Below are positions 23,158 to 33,819 of a DNA stretch of 64,000 nt, one piece after another. A program made the translations under genes and the position numbers. This DNA is from Viridothelium virens (Eukaryota > Ascomycota > Dothideomycetes > Trypetheliales > Trypetheliaceae). The stretch's first letter is position 1, and every line of letters begins with the position of its first letter. The stretch covers positions 419,201 to 483,200 of the forward strand of contig ML991784.1 in NCBI GenBank assembly GCA_010094025.1, read 5' to 3'. The notes below the pieces were generated by a model. That model had not been told where the DNA came from and did not search any database. It worked only from the letters and a program-made list of their open reading frames with translations.

Positions 23158-25279
23158 TGTGGGTTTAGGCGCTAGCTCATTCTAAAAATCAAGGTTGGGA
23201 AGGTTGTGTTTGAGCAGGGCAAAATATGAACCACTCAGTTTGTCATTGGAACAAGCCTTTGGCATTTTAATCGTCTCGAACGTGGACCTCACGACTCCGG
23301 AAGATTCTGGTCATTCTGCTGGACTTTTGGCTTAAGTCCGCCCAAAGCCCGACGGCATTTTGCTCCGCTCCCTCTTTTCTACCATACCGCGGTTGGGGGG
23401 TTTCTCAACTGGTAATCAATACAATATTACCTCGATTTTAATGTTATGGCCATGTTGGCCCCATGTTAAGGCTCCGTTAACATGGGCCAACATGGTCATA
23501 ACGGTAAAGTTGGAATGACATTATATTGATTACCAGTCGAGAAAACCCCCAACCGCGGTAAGGTACCTACCTGCCTAATGCTTTATTTATTTAGTTCTTG
23601 CTTGGAATCATGGCTCCGGGGGTTGTTCTATCGCTAAGTCTTCCTGGGCAGCTTCCAGCGAGAATGATGAGTCCGATGTATCATTGGAAATGTTGGCTGT
23701 GGATTTGCTCTCAAAAGAGATTCGTTTTCCTCCACGTCTCCATTCGATCTCAGCCAGCGAAGAGTTAGTAGCTTGGAATTTCCTTGTGTCGTTGCAGAAC
23801 GCACACAAGGGTGGTTCATGTTGTGGGTCATCGAACGAAATATGATACATGGGTAGTAAGAACATCCATCCACACCGTCAGGGCGCATTCGATGGCTGGG
23901 GCAGGATATCCTTTGGTGGCCTCCATGAAGATCCGCACAAGAATGACTAGGCTTAGACCAATTGTTCAGAGTCTTTATAAATTTTGCATGTCAAGAGTAC
24001 GCCCTCATACCATTATTTTTTTGGGGGAAAAGCACCGGTCAAAATATTCTTAATTATTTATGCTGGCCATCGAATGCACACCACTGGTACCATACAATAG
24101 CTTCGCAGACCATAGAAAGTTTATGTAGATTATCAGATAATATGCAGGCTTCTTTTGGCGTGCACCTTGAGGTATGTTTAAGTATGGAATTACTCAGACT
24201 TTCTTATCTCTTTCTTCAAGACATGGCATACGCAATCAAGATTCAGATCTTTACCAATGCCGCGGATACGTGCGTTGAGGATATGACTTCGTATCCTCTG
24301 TTCTCGAAGCCGCTGCAGTCGTGCCCTGTCTAAGCTGCCTTCATATAGTTTAATGGGTATGTCCAGTAGCAGCGACGTATCCGTGATATTCCAGTTGGGG
24401 AAGTTCCGTAATTTCCTCAACCAACTGCTTTCATGGTCTGATTTGCCGCGAAGTTCATCTCTGCAGTTGCACGATGGCTTCCATCCTACTCCGTAAAGTG
24501 TCAGCCACATAGGGTTAAGACGGCTTGCGCCTCACAATGTGTAGCAAAGCATTAAGTCGACGCTTGATCGATCGGTCATGCCGGGCTAGTAGCCCCTTCA
24601 TGCACCATGCGCCGGACATCTGCAGATCTGCAGGGCCAATCAGCTTCCGACATCTAACGAGAACGGTGCCGCCACCTCAAACCACAACGAGCCCGGACCT
24701 CAGCCGACATGGACAGCCAAACTCTTCTCTGATCTCAGCGGCCTTGGCAGTCGCGTAAGAGACGAGGTACAGGGCCTCGATCCTCAAGCCTGGGTACAAA
24801 TTTAGGCATGAGGTGTCAGGGAGGGATCGAGAACATGCTCATCGACTTCCTTCCATGACTTAAGGCCGCCGTAGTCAGGCCGACAATCTCGATTGAGGCC
24901 AGAACTACCTTTTCAATTGGCACCAGCCACCCAGAAATGGATGTGGTAAGCCTGGCGTGTGGACAAGAGAGAGAACAAGTTCCATCAAGCAATCTCGCTC
25001 CTTTCTGGCTTCTTTCTTTAGCCATGGCTTAAAACTTTCCCCTCGGTTCTGCTGCGCCTACTCATTGAATTATTCCCAGAATATGTTTAGCCTTCGATTC
25101 TAGGTACTAAGACCTTTATTGCTTTCTTAGACAGGCAGGGTCTTGTTTTACTATCTGGACCATCTTGGACTTGTCTAATTTCTCTACATGTCCATCGCCA
25201 GTATCTTTTCTCAACGCGTTGATGCTCGGATGAAACCTACTCTCTGGGTTGCCCGCTCAACATCATTCATTCAACAAAC
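23158..25279. other. Intergenic stretch around MITE copy 1
   Basis: About 2.1 kb. Besides the MITE it holds two minus-strand open frames with real ATGs that look somewhat protein-like, at 23608-23865 (85 residues) and 24190-24510 (106 residues, charged, Arg/Leu-rich). I could not join them by plausible splicing and recognise neither. One exact TACTCCGTA motif is at 24487-24495. The last few hundred bases are the promoter of the GH76 gene. Confidence 0.4.
23380..23565. mobile_element. Fold-back MITE, copy 1
   Basis: A 186-bp near-perfect palindrome. The left arm starts TACCATACCGCGGTTGGGGG and the right arm ends in the complement, CCCCCAACCGCGGTAAGGTA. The arms continue inward (CAACTGGTAATCAATACAAT against its complement, then GTTATGGCCATGTTGGCCC against its complement) to a loop of only a few bases near 23474. 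A second copy with the same ends and core is at 53653-53833. No coding capacity. Boundaries are uncertain by a few bases; a TA target duplication is possible at this copy. Confidence 0.85.
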
Positions 25280-26443
25280 ATGCTTTTCTTTCACACTACA
25301 TTCTTGCTCCTAGCAGGTCTTCTAGGAACGAGCGTATCTGCTGCACCAACGAATAATACTTACTTGTCCATTGCGCACAAAGTTGCAAATTCGATGAACG
25401 ATCATTACTTAGACCGAACCAGTGGTGTCTATGAGAATCAATGGTGGAACAGCGCCAATGATCTTACTGCGCTGGCTGATCTTGCTATCATCGATCCTTC
25501 CTTTGAAGCAACTGCACAGCCGATAATTCATACCGCCTTCGAACAAGCCCCTCTAAGCCAAGGAATTGCGACATTCGAAAACGCATGGTACGACGACGAA
25601 GGATGGTGGGCTCTGCTGTGGATCAGTATGTACGACCTCACCAAAGATGCAATCTATTTGAATGAGGCCGAAAGCCTTTTCAAGGATATGGCCGCTTCCT
25701 GGCCAACTCCTTGCGGTGGAGGGATCTGGTGGGACCGCGCCCAAACCTACATTGCCTCTATTGCCAACGAGCTATTCCTCAGCGTTGCTGCCCATCTTGC
25801 CAACCGCACTCCAAATAGAGACGACAAAGCTTCGTACACGAATTGGGCTATGAAAGAAGTGGACTGGTTCGATCATGCAAATCTGATCAATGAGTTTGGT
25901 GATGTCATTGACGGTATCGATTTGAATGGCTGTACACGCAACCACACTGACGTCTTCACTTATAACCAAGGCGTTATCCTCGGCGGACTCGTGGAGCTAA
26001 GCAAAGCTACTGGTGATGCCTCTCTGCTCCCGAAAGCACAGGCCATCGCCGATGCTGCTATCCGCAACCTAACCAACACTGACGGTATACTCCTCGAGAA
26101 GGGTACCAAAGATCAAGGCGCCGCTTTCGCACAGTTCAAGGGGATATTCATCCGCAATCTTCAACAACTGCATTCCGTCGCCCCGAAGCCCAGTTATGCA
26201 AATTTCATCAGGCACAATGCGGACAGTATTATTAATAATGCGATGAACCATGAGGATTACCTGATCGCACCAAACTGGCAGGGTCCGTTCCGAGATCCAA
26301 ATATGGGTGCTCAAGGCGCCGGCCTGGATGCACTAGTTTCAGCGGCAAGTTTAAGCAATAAACGAGATGAAGTCCCGGTGGATACGAACTCCGCAGGCAG
26401 AGTTAATCAGAATCCACTGGCAAGGATACGGGATCTAACTTGA
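25280..26443 (+). CDS. GH76 family protein (alpha-1,6-mannanase-like), secreted
   Basis: Single exon of 387 residues with a signal peptide of about 21 residues (MLFFHTTFLLLAGLLGTSVS). The (alpha/alpha)6 GH76 domain fills the rest: NQWWNSANDLTAL, the catalytic Asp pair in NAWYDDEGWWALLW (about D105/D106), CGGGIWWDR near 154, and FTYNQGVILGGLVEL near 235. GH76 enzymes act on alpha-1,6-mannan; fungal members also include the Dfg5/Dcw1 cell-wall cross-linking group. No clear GPI-anchor signal is seen at the C-terminus, which is hydrophilic, so a secreted soluble enzyme is more likely. Confidence 0.92.
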   Translation: MLFFHTTFLLLAGLLGTSVSAAPTNNTYLSIAHKVANSMNDHYLDRTSGVYENQWWNSANDLTALADLAIIDPSFEATAQPIIHTAFEQAPLSQGIATFENAWYDDEGWWALLWISMYDLTKDAIYLNEAESLFKDMAASWPTPCGGGIWWDRAQTYIASIANELFLSVAAHLANRTPNRDDKASYTNWAMKEVDWFDHANLINEFGDVIDGIDLNGCTRNHTDVFTYNQGVILGGLVELSKATGDASLLPKAQAIADAAIRNLTNTDGILLEKGTKDQGAAFAQFKGIFIRNLQQLHSVAPKPSYANFIRHNADSIINNAMNHEDYLIAPNWQGPFRDPNMGAQGAGLDALVSAASLSNKRDEVPVDTNSAGRVNQNPLARIRDLT

Positions 26444-27236
26444 GAACCGTACCTCGTCCTTCCGCGTTATTATGACAAATGCTGGTTGAAGGAAAGAAAG
26501 AAGTAAAAAAACCTGGTGATGCCGAAGATGCGTTAACAACTTTTACGGTTCAATACTTACCAAGCCATTCTTCAGTGGTCCCTCACATACCTTTCCATGG
26601 CTTCATAGGGATGTGAACTCTATCAGAACAATGCGTCATACACTTACTCCGAACCACCAACCAAGCCGAGAACAAGTCTAAGATTGGCTGTCGACAGTCG
26701 AAATGCAGAATCCCTTTCTGTCATTAGCACCACTCAGACCAAGAACAGGAGAACTCGCTGTCCATGTAAATCATGCATTGTGAAGTTCAAAGGCATATGA
26801 AAAAGCATCGCCTCGTCACTAGCACTTGCAAGAGCTTCATGCTTGGTGTTGATGATCTCGGAAGACATCTCCCGGGCAGCTTCTTCCAGATGTTTCGAGG
26901 ATCAGGGGACATAACACAATGAGATGGCGAGCCGGAAAACTTTCTAAAGAGACAAATTATGGAAAAGTGGTTGGAAGAGGGGTTCAGTATTCGTGGTATG
27001 AGAGCCTCGGAATTTTTATACTAAAGCGATCCCCTTAGGACTAGGGGAATCAGGTCGTGCTTGAACGTCTACCTAGACCAGGAAGCAAACTAAGACTAAA
27101 TTTCGTTTGAGGTTCAAGTGTGCATTCATGGTCCACCTGCTTACCACAATGCAAGTTTCATCTGTATGAGACTGTAATGTGTATGTAGGCAATGGCTTCA
27201 TAAGTATTACTGTACCATGTATCTTCAAGGTTCGGT
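26444..27236. other. Convergent intergenic region
   Basis: About 790 bp between the GH76 stop and the stop of the reverse-strand SMP-30-like gene. No gene is seen. Confidence 0.5.
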
Positions 27237-28541
27237 TCAACTCAAATTCCCTCCCTTCACAATTGTCTCCGCCAGTTTTAATGTACAAATCCGAGAATGC
27301 GCCAACACTACCAATGTATCCCCTGCCAGCGCGAAGTTTGCAATCGCTACGTCTCCGCCCGTCTCAACGGTCTCTCCAGCCAGCAATGGTGCAGCGTCAA
27401 ACACGCCAAGGACTTCGCCGTCCGATGCACGCACCCAAATGCCGTCACCTTCTGCACTCCATACGCGCCCACTGTCATCCAGATGCAGGCCGTCGGCAAA
27501 TCCCGTGCGGACGAGACTGAACTGTGACTTGTTGACCGGTTTTGGCGGAGAGGAAGGGGATGAGGTGGATGGAACGAGGTCGTAAACGTAGATCGAAGGG
27601 GAACCCCAGAAGGTGGTTTTAGTTAGGCCAGCCTCGAGTACCGGAGAGGTAGTGTCGCTGACGTAGCTAGCAGGAAAAGGAGTCAAATATATGCGGGAGA
27701 GGAGCAGATGTCTGCAAGAATATGGAGGGCTATCTCACGTACAGTTTTGTGCCTTCGGCATTGACGCGCACACCGTTCGGGAATTGAACATCGCTCTGGG
27801 GGATAACTGGTTGGAGGGTGCCCCTTAGTACGTCAAATCGCCATATTGCGGCGGGCAGGTCTGATGGACCGCCGCCAATCAACGCACCAACGCTGCCAGT
27901 GGTACTGAAGAAGGCGTACGCGTTCCCCCTCCTGTTTCAACCAAGCAATGTCATCAACAAAACCGAGCTGCAATCCATAGTACGAGTTCAATACAGTTTT
28001 CCAAGACAAAGTGTGAGGATCGATGCTGATGATGCCGGCATCTGTACCAAAGGTAGTGAAGTACACCGTCTTGTTGAAGTAATAACCACCATTGACACCC
28101 TTTAGGGGTGGATCGAATCGCGGTGTTGTCACGGTGTTGTTTTGTAAGCTCAGGACTGATACGAATGTTTGATTTCCATAGACGGTACTTGAGCTGGTGA
28201 ACCAGACTTCATTACGATCGGATGCCCACAGACCGGCCTCGAATGCAAAGCTTTGATTAGGACAGGCCGCTACAAGTTTGAATTGTGGGGCAGGACCTAA
28301 AAGCGAGGTGAAGGTAGGAGAGTAAGAAATGAAGGAGGCATTTGTGGCGACGGAGAGCAGAGAGTTCAAAGATGCATCGGAGGTGTGAGTGCTGCTTATC
28401 CAAGAGAGAGATATATTGCTGGTGTAATCCATCCGGGAGAAGGAAAGTGTTTTGACAAGGGATCGAAATTACAGATTTGTCTTGAGCGAGCACTGCGATA
28501 TTTAGGAGCGAAAGGAAGGAGGCATAAACAATTGGCACCAT
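27237..28541 (-). pseudogene. SMP-30/gluconolactonase-like secreted protein, frame-broken
   Basis: The minus strand encodes a fungal SMP-30-like beta-propeller, but not in one frame. A signal peptide starts at ATG 28541 (MVPIVYASFLSLLNIAVLAQ). The body from about 28432 (FISYSPTFTSLLGPAPQFKL, FAFEAGLWASDRNEVWFTSS, VDDIAWLKQE) is in a second frame, with no phase-compatible donor between them. At a run of five C (27925-27929) the homology moves to a third frame (NAYAFFSTTG, FPNGVRVNAEG). A clean 76-nt intron at 27667-27742 then restores KLYVSDTTSP and the final exon ends at 27237. Two separate frame breaks suggest a pseudogene. Assembly indels in homopolymers are the alternative, since the intron and all other sequence look intact. 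Family: calcium-dependent lactonase-like propellers, secreted in fungi. Confidence 0.7.
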
Positions 28542-29430
28542 CACTACCAGATAGCTTTGCAAGACTTGCTTTAGCTTCTGTACTCTACAAGATGAGGTGG
28601 TGCAAGAGAGAGCGATGAGAAGATTGACAGCCGCGTCCCTGGCCAACAAACCGTAGGATACCCATTATATATTTGAGTGCTCGCGTGGGTTACCGCACTG
28701 GTAAAGAATGAGATGAAAGCTGCGGAGGCACGGAGGCACGAACACTATCGCGTTCCTCTTACGTCTAGTTGTGTCAATGTTTTGTCTACCTAACTTCCTT
28801 AGCTTGAGATCCTCCCTGAATCGATCGAGATCGTTCCCTAAATCTGTCCTGTTATTCTGTACTTCAACCTACTGAATTTGCGGTGCCATTGATGCTCCTG
28901 AATGACCGAGGCTCAAATTTAGTTGTAACGTCGGCTTCCGTCAAGGGAGGTGTGCTACCATCTTTTGCTGGGGGACTCTTCACTGGATAGAACGAACATA
29001 AAAGTATTATATCCTGTCGATAGCTACGATACTTCCTATTACACCCCTTGATGCCAGTATTGCCAAGATTTCTAACCAGATATGATACCCCGGACAAGTA
29101 TGAGAAGTAAAATTAGTTAGCCAAGCTTTTGTTTATCTCACTTGTTATGATCGTGAATTCTAACATCCTCTAACGAAAAGATGAGCGTGGTGAGTGAGAT
29201 GATGTCATGGCTCGATGAGTAGCTGCCACTCCGCCTCAGCTCTCACACGTAAATAATAACCCTGCAAAACATCCGCCCGGGATGAGGCGGGACCTTGCTT
29301 ACCTTATTGAGGCGTTCACGGAATTCTGAACGTGTTCAAGTCTCTTTGGATTCCCTCCATCTCCCCCGATTCGTGAAAGTCTTTTTCGTCCATCGCATGA
29401 CGTACCATTGCACGATCGAACATTTGCAAT
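28542..29430. other. Divergent promoter region
   Basis: About 890 bp between the minus-strand SMP-30-like gene and the plus-strand DUF726 gene; should hold both promoters. An imperfect direct repeat (GGAGGCACGGAGGCACG) lies near 28723. No gene is seen. Confidence 0.5.
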
Positions 29431-31629
29431 ATGTTCTCAAAAGCTCCATGGTCCCACTCCAAGGACAAAGAGAGCGGCAATGAAGACCAGCAACAGGAAG
29501 AATCTCTGACTACCATACTCGAGCCTGAAGAACGCTCTGAGCTCACACTCCTCATTGCCAATGCTACCGAGGCTATGCAGACCAATCTTCTTGATACGTT
29601 TGATCCCAAGAAAACCGGCATTTCTACTACGAAACCAGATGAACCTGGAAACAATGCTAAGGATGCGTTTGAGACCACCGACCCCGCTAATGCCGATGTT
29701 GAAGCTTACGATAGGCAACGCAAAGAAGAAGCTGCAAGGGAAAAAGAAGTCGCTTCTGACTCGATACAAGATCTGAAGAAAGCCGGACTAGAATTCTTCA
29801 ATGATTGGAGAGATACTGTGCTTCAGCGAGTCGGCGAGGTGGTCAATTCTCGCGAGAAGGCTACAGAGCAAAGGAAAGAAGCAAGTCAGCAGGAACGGAC
29901 TCCACAACTACCGCCGCGGAAAGCCATACCAAATCAGTATGTAGAAAGAGTGCAACGAGCATTACAAAAGCTATATCCCCCAATTGAAACACCTCTGAAG
30001 CGTTTGGAAAAGAAGAAGAAGGCGCTTATACTTCACAGTCTATTGCTGTTATTATTGAGTCTGGAACACTACACAGCACATTCTAGGATATTGCTACTGT
30101 ATTTGACCAGCAGTCTCGGTCTGACGATTGATTTCTTGGCCGAGGATGAGAGTAAGGTTGCGAGAGGACTATTAGCGGCGGCAGATAAAATGTCAGCTGA
30201 GGAAGAGACGAAAAAGAAACAAGAGGAGAATGCTGTTGCAAGGAAATGGAAGGTAGGGCTTGCTTCTGTCGCCGGAGCCGCTGTGATCGGAATCACAGGT
30301 GGCCTTGCCGCACCTTTTCTGGCTGCTGGTATTGGCAGCGTCATGGGAGGTCTTGGCCTCGGGGCGACGGCGGCGGCGGGATATCTCGGGACGATGGCCA
30401 GCAGCGCAGTACTCGTAGGTGGCCTATTCGGCGGTTACGGTGGTCGTATGACTGGACAAATGATGGACAAATACGCGAAAGAGGTTGAAGACTTCGGTTT
30501 CGTTCCTGTGCGCGAAAATCACAAGCCACGAAAGATTGAAAAAGAATATAGACGATTGCGCGTTGCCATAGGCATCAGTGGCTGGCTTACGGAACAAAAA
30601 GAAGTCGTTGACCCATGGAGAGTGATTGGACGCGGTGAAGAAGCATTTGCTCTGCGATACGAACTTGAGGCTCTCCTCAATCTTGGAAACGCCATGACCA
30701 CAATGGTAAGGAGTGCAGCCTGGGGTCTTGCCTCGAGAGAGGTCATCAAGCATACTGTTTTCGGTGCTTTGGCCGCCGGCCTCTGGCCACTCGGGCTGCT
30801 CAAAGTATCTCGTGTCCTTGATAATCCCTTTAGTGTGGCAAAGGCACGGGCTGATAAGGCAGGTGAGGTCCTTGCCGACGCTTTGATAAACAAGGCCCAA
30901 GGTGAAAGACCTGTCACTCTTGTGGGGTATTCGTTGGGAGCTCGTGTGATATACAGCTGTCTCACCGTAATGGCTGAACGCAAGGCCTTCGGACTGATTG
31001 AATCCGTTGTCCTCATCGGTGCTCCTGCTCCAGCTACGACATTGGACTGGCGAAAAATGCGTAGTCTTGTCTCAGGTCGAGTCATTAACGTCTATAATCC
31101 CGACGACTACATCCTTGGCTTCATCTATCGCAGTAGCAGTGTCCAGTACGGCGTTGCGGGCCTCCAAAAAATCGACGGTATCAAAGGAATCGAAAATGTT
31201 GATGTCCATGATAAGGTCAGTGGGCATACAAGATATCGATTCCTGACTGGAAGTATCCTTAAGGATATTGGTTTCGAAGACCTCGACCAAGAAGAGGTAG
31301 CGAGGGAAGAGCGAGAAGCTGAAGCAGATAAACAGAAGGAAGACGCTGAGAGGGAGCAGGCCGAAATCGAAAGTGGCAAAAGCGAAGAAGAACAAGCTGA
31401 CGATATGCAAAAGAAAGTTAGTGATAAGACTCAGCAAACCATGATGGGCTGGACAGCCGAAAAGCTACGTGTAGGTGGAGCTTCTGCTTCAGAAGCATTT
31501 TCTCGTGCTCGATCGCAGGTCTTTGGGCGCCGTAGCGTTGACAGATCGAGATCAGCCTCTAATGCAGAGGCACAATTGCCTACCGATTCCGCCGACTCTA
31601 GCAACAATGCCGCATCTCGAAGAGCATGA
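29431..31629 (+). CDS. TMCO4/DUF726 family membrane alpha/beta-hydrolase
   Basis: Single exon of 732 residues. The N-terminal about 200 residues are charged and probably disordered. A Gly/Ala-rich hydrophobic block at about 275-345 (ITGGLAAPFLAAGIGSVMGG, then GYLGTMASSAVLVGGLFGG) is the typical DUF726 double membrane segment. The hydrolase part has the nucleophile elbow GYSLGAR near residue 497, followed by VVLIGAPAP and VINVYNPDDYILGF. The C-terminal about 120 residues are again charged (Glu/Lys coiled coil, then Ser/Arg-rich). Members are conserved from fungi to man (TMCO4, yeast Mil1) and implicated in membrane traffic; enzymatic activity is unproven. Confidence 0.9.
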   Translation: MFSKAPWSHSKDKESGNEDQQQEESLTTILEPEERSELTLLIANATEAMQTNLLDTFDPKKTGISTTKPDEPGNNAKDAFETTDPANADVEAYDRQRKEEAAREKEVASDSIQDLKKAGLEFFNDWRDTVLQRVGEVVNSREKATEQRKEASQQERTPQLPPRKAIPNQYVERVQRALQKLYPPIETPLKRLEKKKKALILHSLLLLLLSLEHYTAHSRILLLYLTSSLGLTIDFLAEDESKVARGLLAAADKMSAEEETKKKQEENAVARKWKVGLASVAGAAVIGITGGLAAPFLAAGIGSVMGGLGLGATAAAGYLGTMASSAVLVGGLFGGYGGRMTGQMMDKYAKEVEDFGFVPVRENHKPRKIEKEYRRLRVAIGISGWLTEQKEVVDPWRVIGRGEEAFALRYELEALLNLGNAMTTMVRSAAWGLASREVIKHTVFGALAAGLWPLGLLKVSRVLDNPFSVAKARADKAGEVLADALINKAQGERPVTLVGYSLGARVIYSCLTVMAERKAFGLIESVVLIGAPAPATTLDWRKMRSLVSGRVINVYNPDDYILGFIYRSSSVQYGVAGLQKIDGIKGIENVDVHDKVSGHTRYRFLTGSILKDIGFEDLDQEEVAREEREAEADKQKEDAEREQAEIESGKSEEEQADDMQKKVSDKTQQTMMGWTAEKLRVGGASASEAFSRARSQVFGRRSVDRSRSASNAEAQLPTDSADSSNNAASRRA

Positions 31630-32135
31630 AAAATCTTGTTTCTGCTTTATGAGCTATATTAGCTTATCTGACCTGCATAAGACAATCCGTGAAGGTTCAT
31701 TTGCCAGAGAACATCCCAAGGACGCGCCAACAAGAAGAATCCAGCGACGAGGTAAGTCGCGTTAGGTGGCGGAAGGGCTGCGTTTCCATGCCTCTCTTCC
31801 GATACTGCTCAACAAGGAGCGAAGGGTCGAGTGCTTTTCTTTCAATTGCTTTGCACAGTCATTCAATGGGCCTCCCAACCAGAGAGATAACTAATACTCG
31901 GCCCGCTGTAGCATGCTGTTGAGATTAAAGGTGGCTGTTCATGCGATGATCCGGAATCTAGTTGGGAAGCTTTGACCTTGCACGGAGGAGCAGGAGAGCT
32001 CTTGGATAGCCCTTCAATTCTTGCTGGTTACCTCTCGGAGCTCTCGTACTGCAATCTTCACAAACTCGTCAGGAGCTTAACAAACGCATGCAAATCAGAA
32101 TATTGACCAGTTCCAATTTCATTGAGTCTCGATCG
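31630..32135. other. Convergent intergenic region
   Basis: About 500 bp between converging stops. No gene is seen. Confidence 0.5.
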
Positions 32136-33819
32136 CTACTCCCTATGCTCCGCTGCCGCCGCCGTTTGCTTCTCCAGATCCGAACGCAGTGCCTGCCCAA
32201 TAGCCGTGCCTCGGGGAAGTCTTTTCTCAATTCTGACGGGGTCAAAGATGCTCTTACTTCTCAAGAAAATCTCATCAATCTGCTCCAAATGCCTTCCATT
32301 CGTTTCCGGGAAGAGAAAATAGAATGCGGGCAAGAACCCGCACAAATTCACACAAGCCCAGACAATGAAATAGCGATATTGGATATTTGCGAATCCTAAA
32401 GGCGAGACCTCGGCCACGAGGAAGTTCGTGGCCCACAGACCAGTGACCGAAATAGCAGTAATGGGAACACGGGCGTTCAGAGGGGCGACCTCGGAGCCAT
32501 ACAAGAAAGTGATCCCTAAGATTTTTGATACTGTTAGGCAAAGATTATCAGATTAATTGTCTGAGGGTCACCAAACTCACCGAGGGCACCTATTGGGAAG
32601 CAGGCGAAGAAAATGTAAATAAACGCTATTGCGGCTTCAAGTGCGGAATCGTTTTGTGTCTGTGAAACCAGACCTGCGACGATGGCCATGCTACCTCCCA
32701 TACCGATCGAGGCGAACATGAACAGCTTTCTTCGACCAACCCGGTCCACCGTGAAAACACCAATTGGCGAGCATAAGGTTTGAAAGGTAAAGAGACATGC
32801 TGCGACGATCCGCGAATCAGTGGCGTTGAGATGAAAGTACTCTTTCAAGATTAAAGAAACGTATGGTGCAAGCGCATTGATCCCACAAAGCTGTTGGAAG
32901 CTGCCGGCGATGATAGCCAACACAGTCCTGTGGAATAGCCGCTGGTTACCATTGTGCAGGAGATCCCTGAAGCGCCCACTGGCAAGCAATTCTACTGCAC
33001 CTTCCATCTCTGCTACCTCGAGGATCAACTGCTCACTGTCCATCGGCAGGTCTCTGAGCGCAGAGATGACCTCTTTTGCCTCTTGTTCCCTACCATGTCT
33101 CAAAAGCCATCGGGGAGATTCCGGCCACCATGGAGCGCTGACCGCCAAGCTACCGATCATAAGACCCTGTATAGCAAGCGGAAAACGCCAAGCCACACTG
33201 TTATCTTGGACGAAAGATAGGCCAAATACGAGCCAGCCTGCGATACAGATCCCCAGACTAATGAAAACGCTTTCGAGAATGACGATAGCGCCTCGATGCT
33301 CGGCAGTGCTGCACTCTGACTGCCAAGTCGGCGCTGTTGCAGCGACCATACCAAGACCAAGCCCCATGACCACGCGGCCTACGATGAGCTGTGCAAGCGA
33401 AAAGGATGAAGCTTGGATAATGATACCAATGACACTGACACTAGCGCCAATCGTCATGGTACGAATCCGGCCTAAGCGGTCACCAATCCAGATACACGAC
33501 ATGGAGCCGAATAGTGCACCGAGATTGTAAGTCGCGACAACAGTACCTTGGAGGATGGATACGTGGGTCTGATCACTGGCGGCAACGGTGGAGGCGTCGA
33601 TGGATGGAAACGTTTCGGTCCAAGAATTGAGTTCCAGGAGCTGTCCGGCAGCTGCGTTGAAGTAGCCGAAGCTATACCATAATCTTAATTTCACGTTCTC
33701 TCCTTCTCCTAACACATATTCGATGGAGGACTGTACCTTAGGAAAGCTGGGAGAATGACCGCCCAAATCAGGGCAGCATTGAGAGCCTTGCCTCGAAGAC
33801 CGAAGTATTGCTTTGCCAT
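32136..33819 (-). CDS. MFS sugar porter, second copy type
   Basis: Three exons on the minus strand, 33737-33819, 32581-33671 and 32136-32515, with two 65-nt introns, give 517 residues. It starts MAKQYFGLRGKALN and shows LPAFLSFGYFNAAAGQ in helix 1, GDRLGRIRT in loop 2-3, WQSECSTAEHRGA after helix 4, ESPRWLLRHGR, QQLCGINALAPYVS in helix 7, DRVGRRKLFMF in loop 8-9, FLYGSEVAPLNARV, and PETNGRHLEQIDEIF near the end. All are sugar-porter signatures. It is divergent from the first sugar porter in sequence, so the two are not a recent duplication. Substrate unknown; plasma membrane. Confidence 0.93.

Noticed and set aside
27712-27742. A 31-nt intron in the SMP-30-like gene ending at CTTGCAG.
   Set aside because: Too short for fungal splicing; the 76-nt intron ending GCTAG gives the family sequence KLYVSDT.
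32877-33530. A 217-residue plus-strand open frame.
   Set aside because: It is antisense to the conserved transmembrane part of the sugar porter and has no family resemblance.
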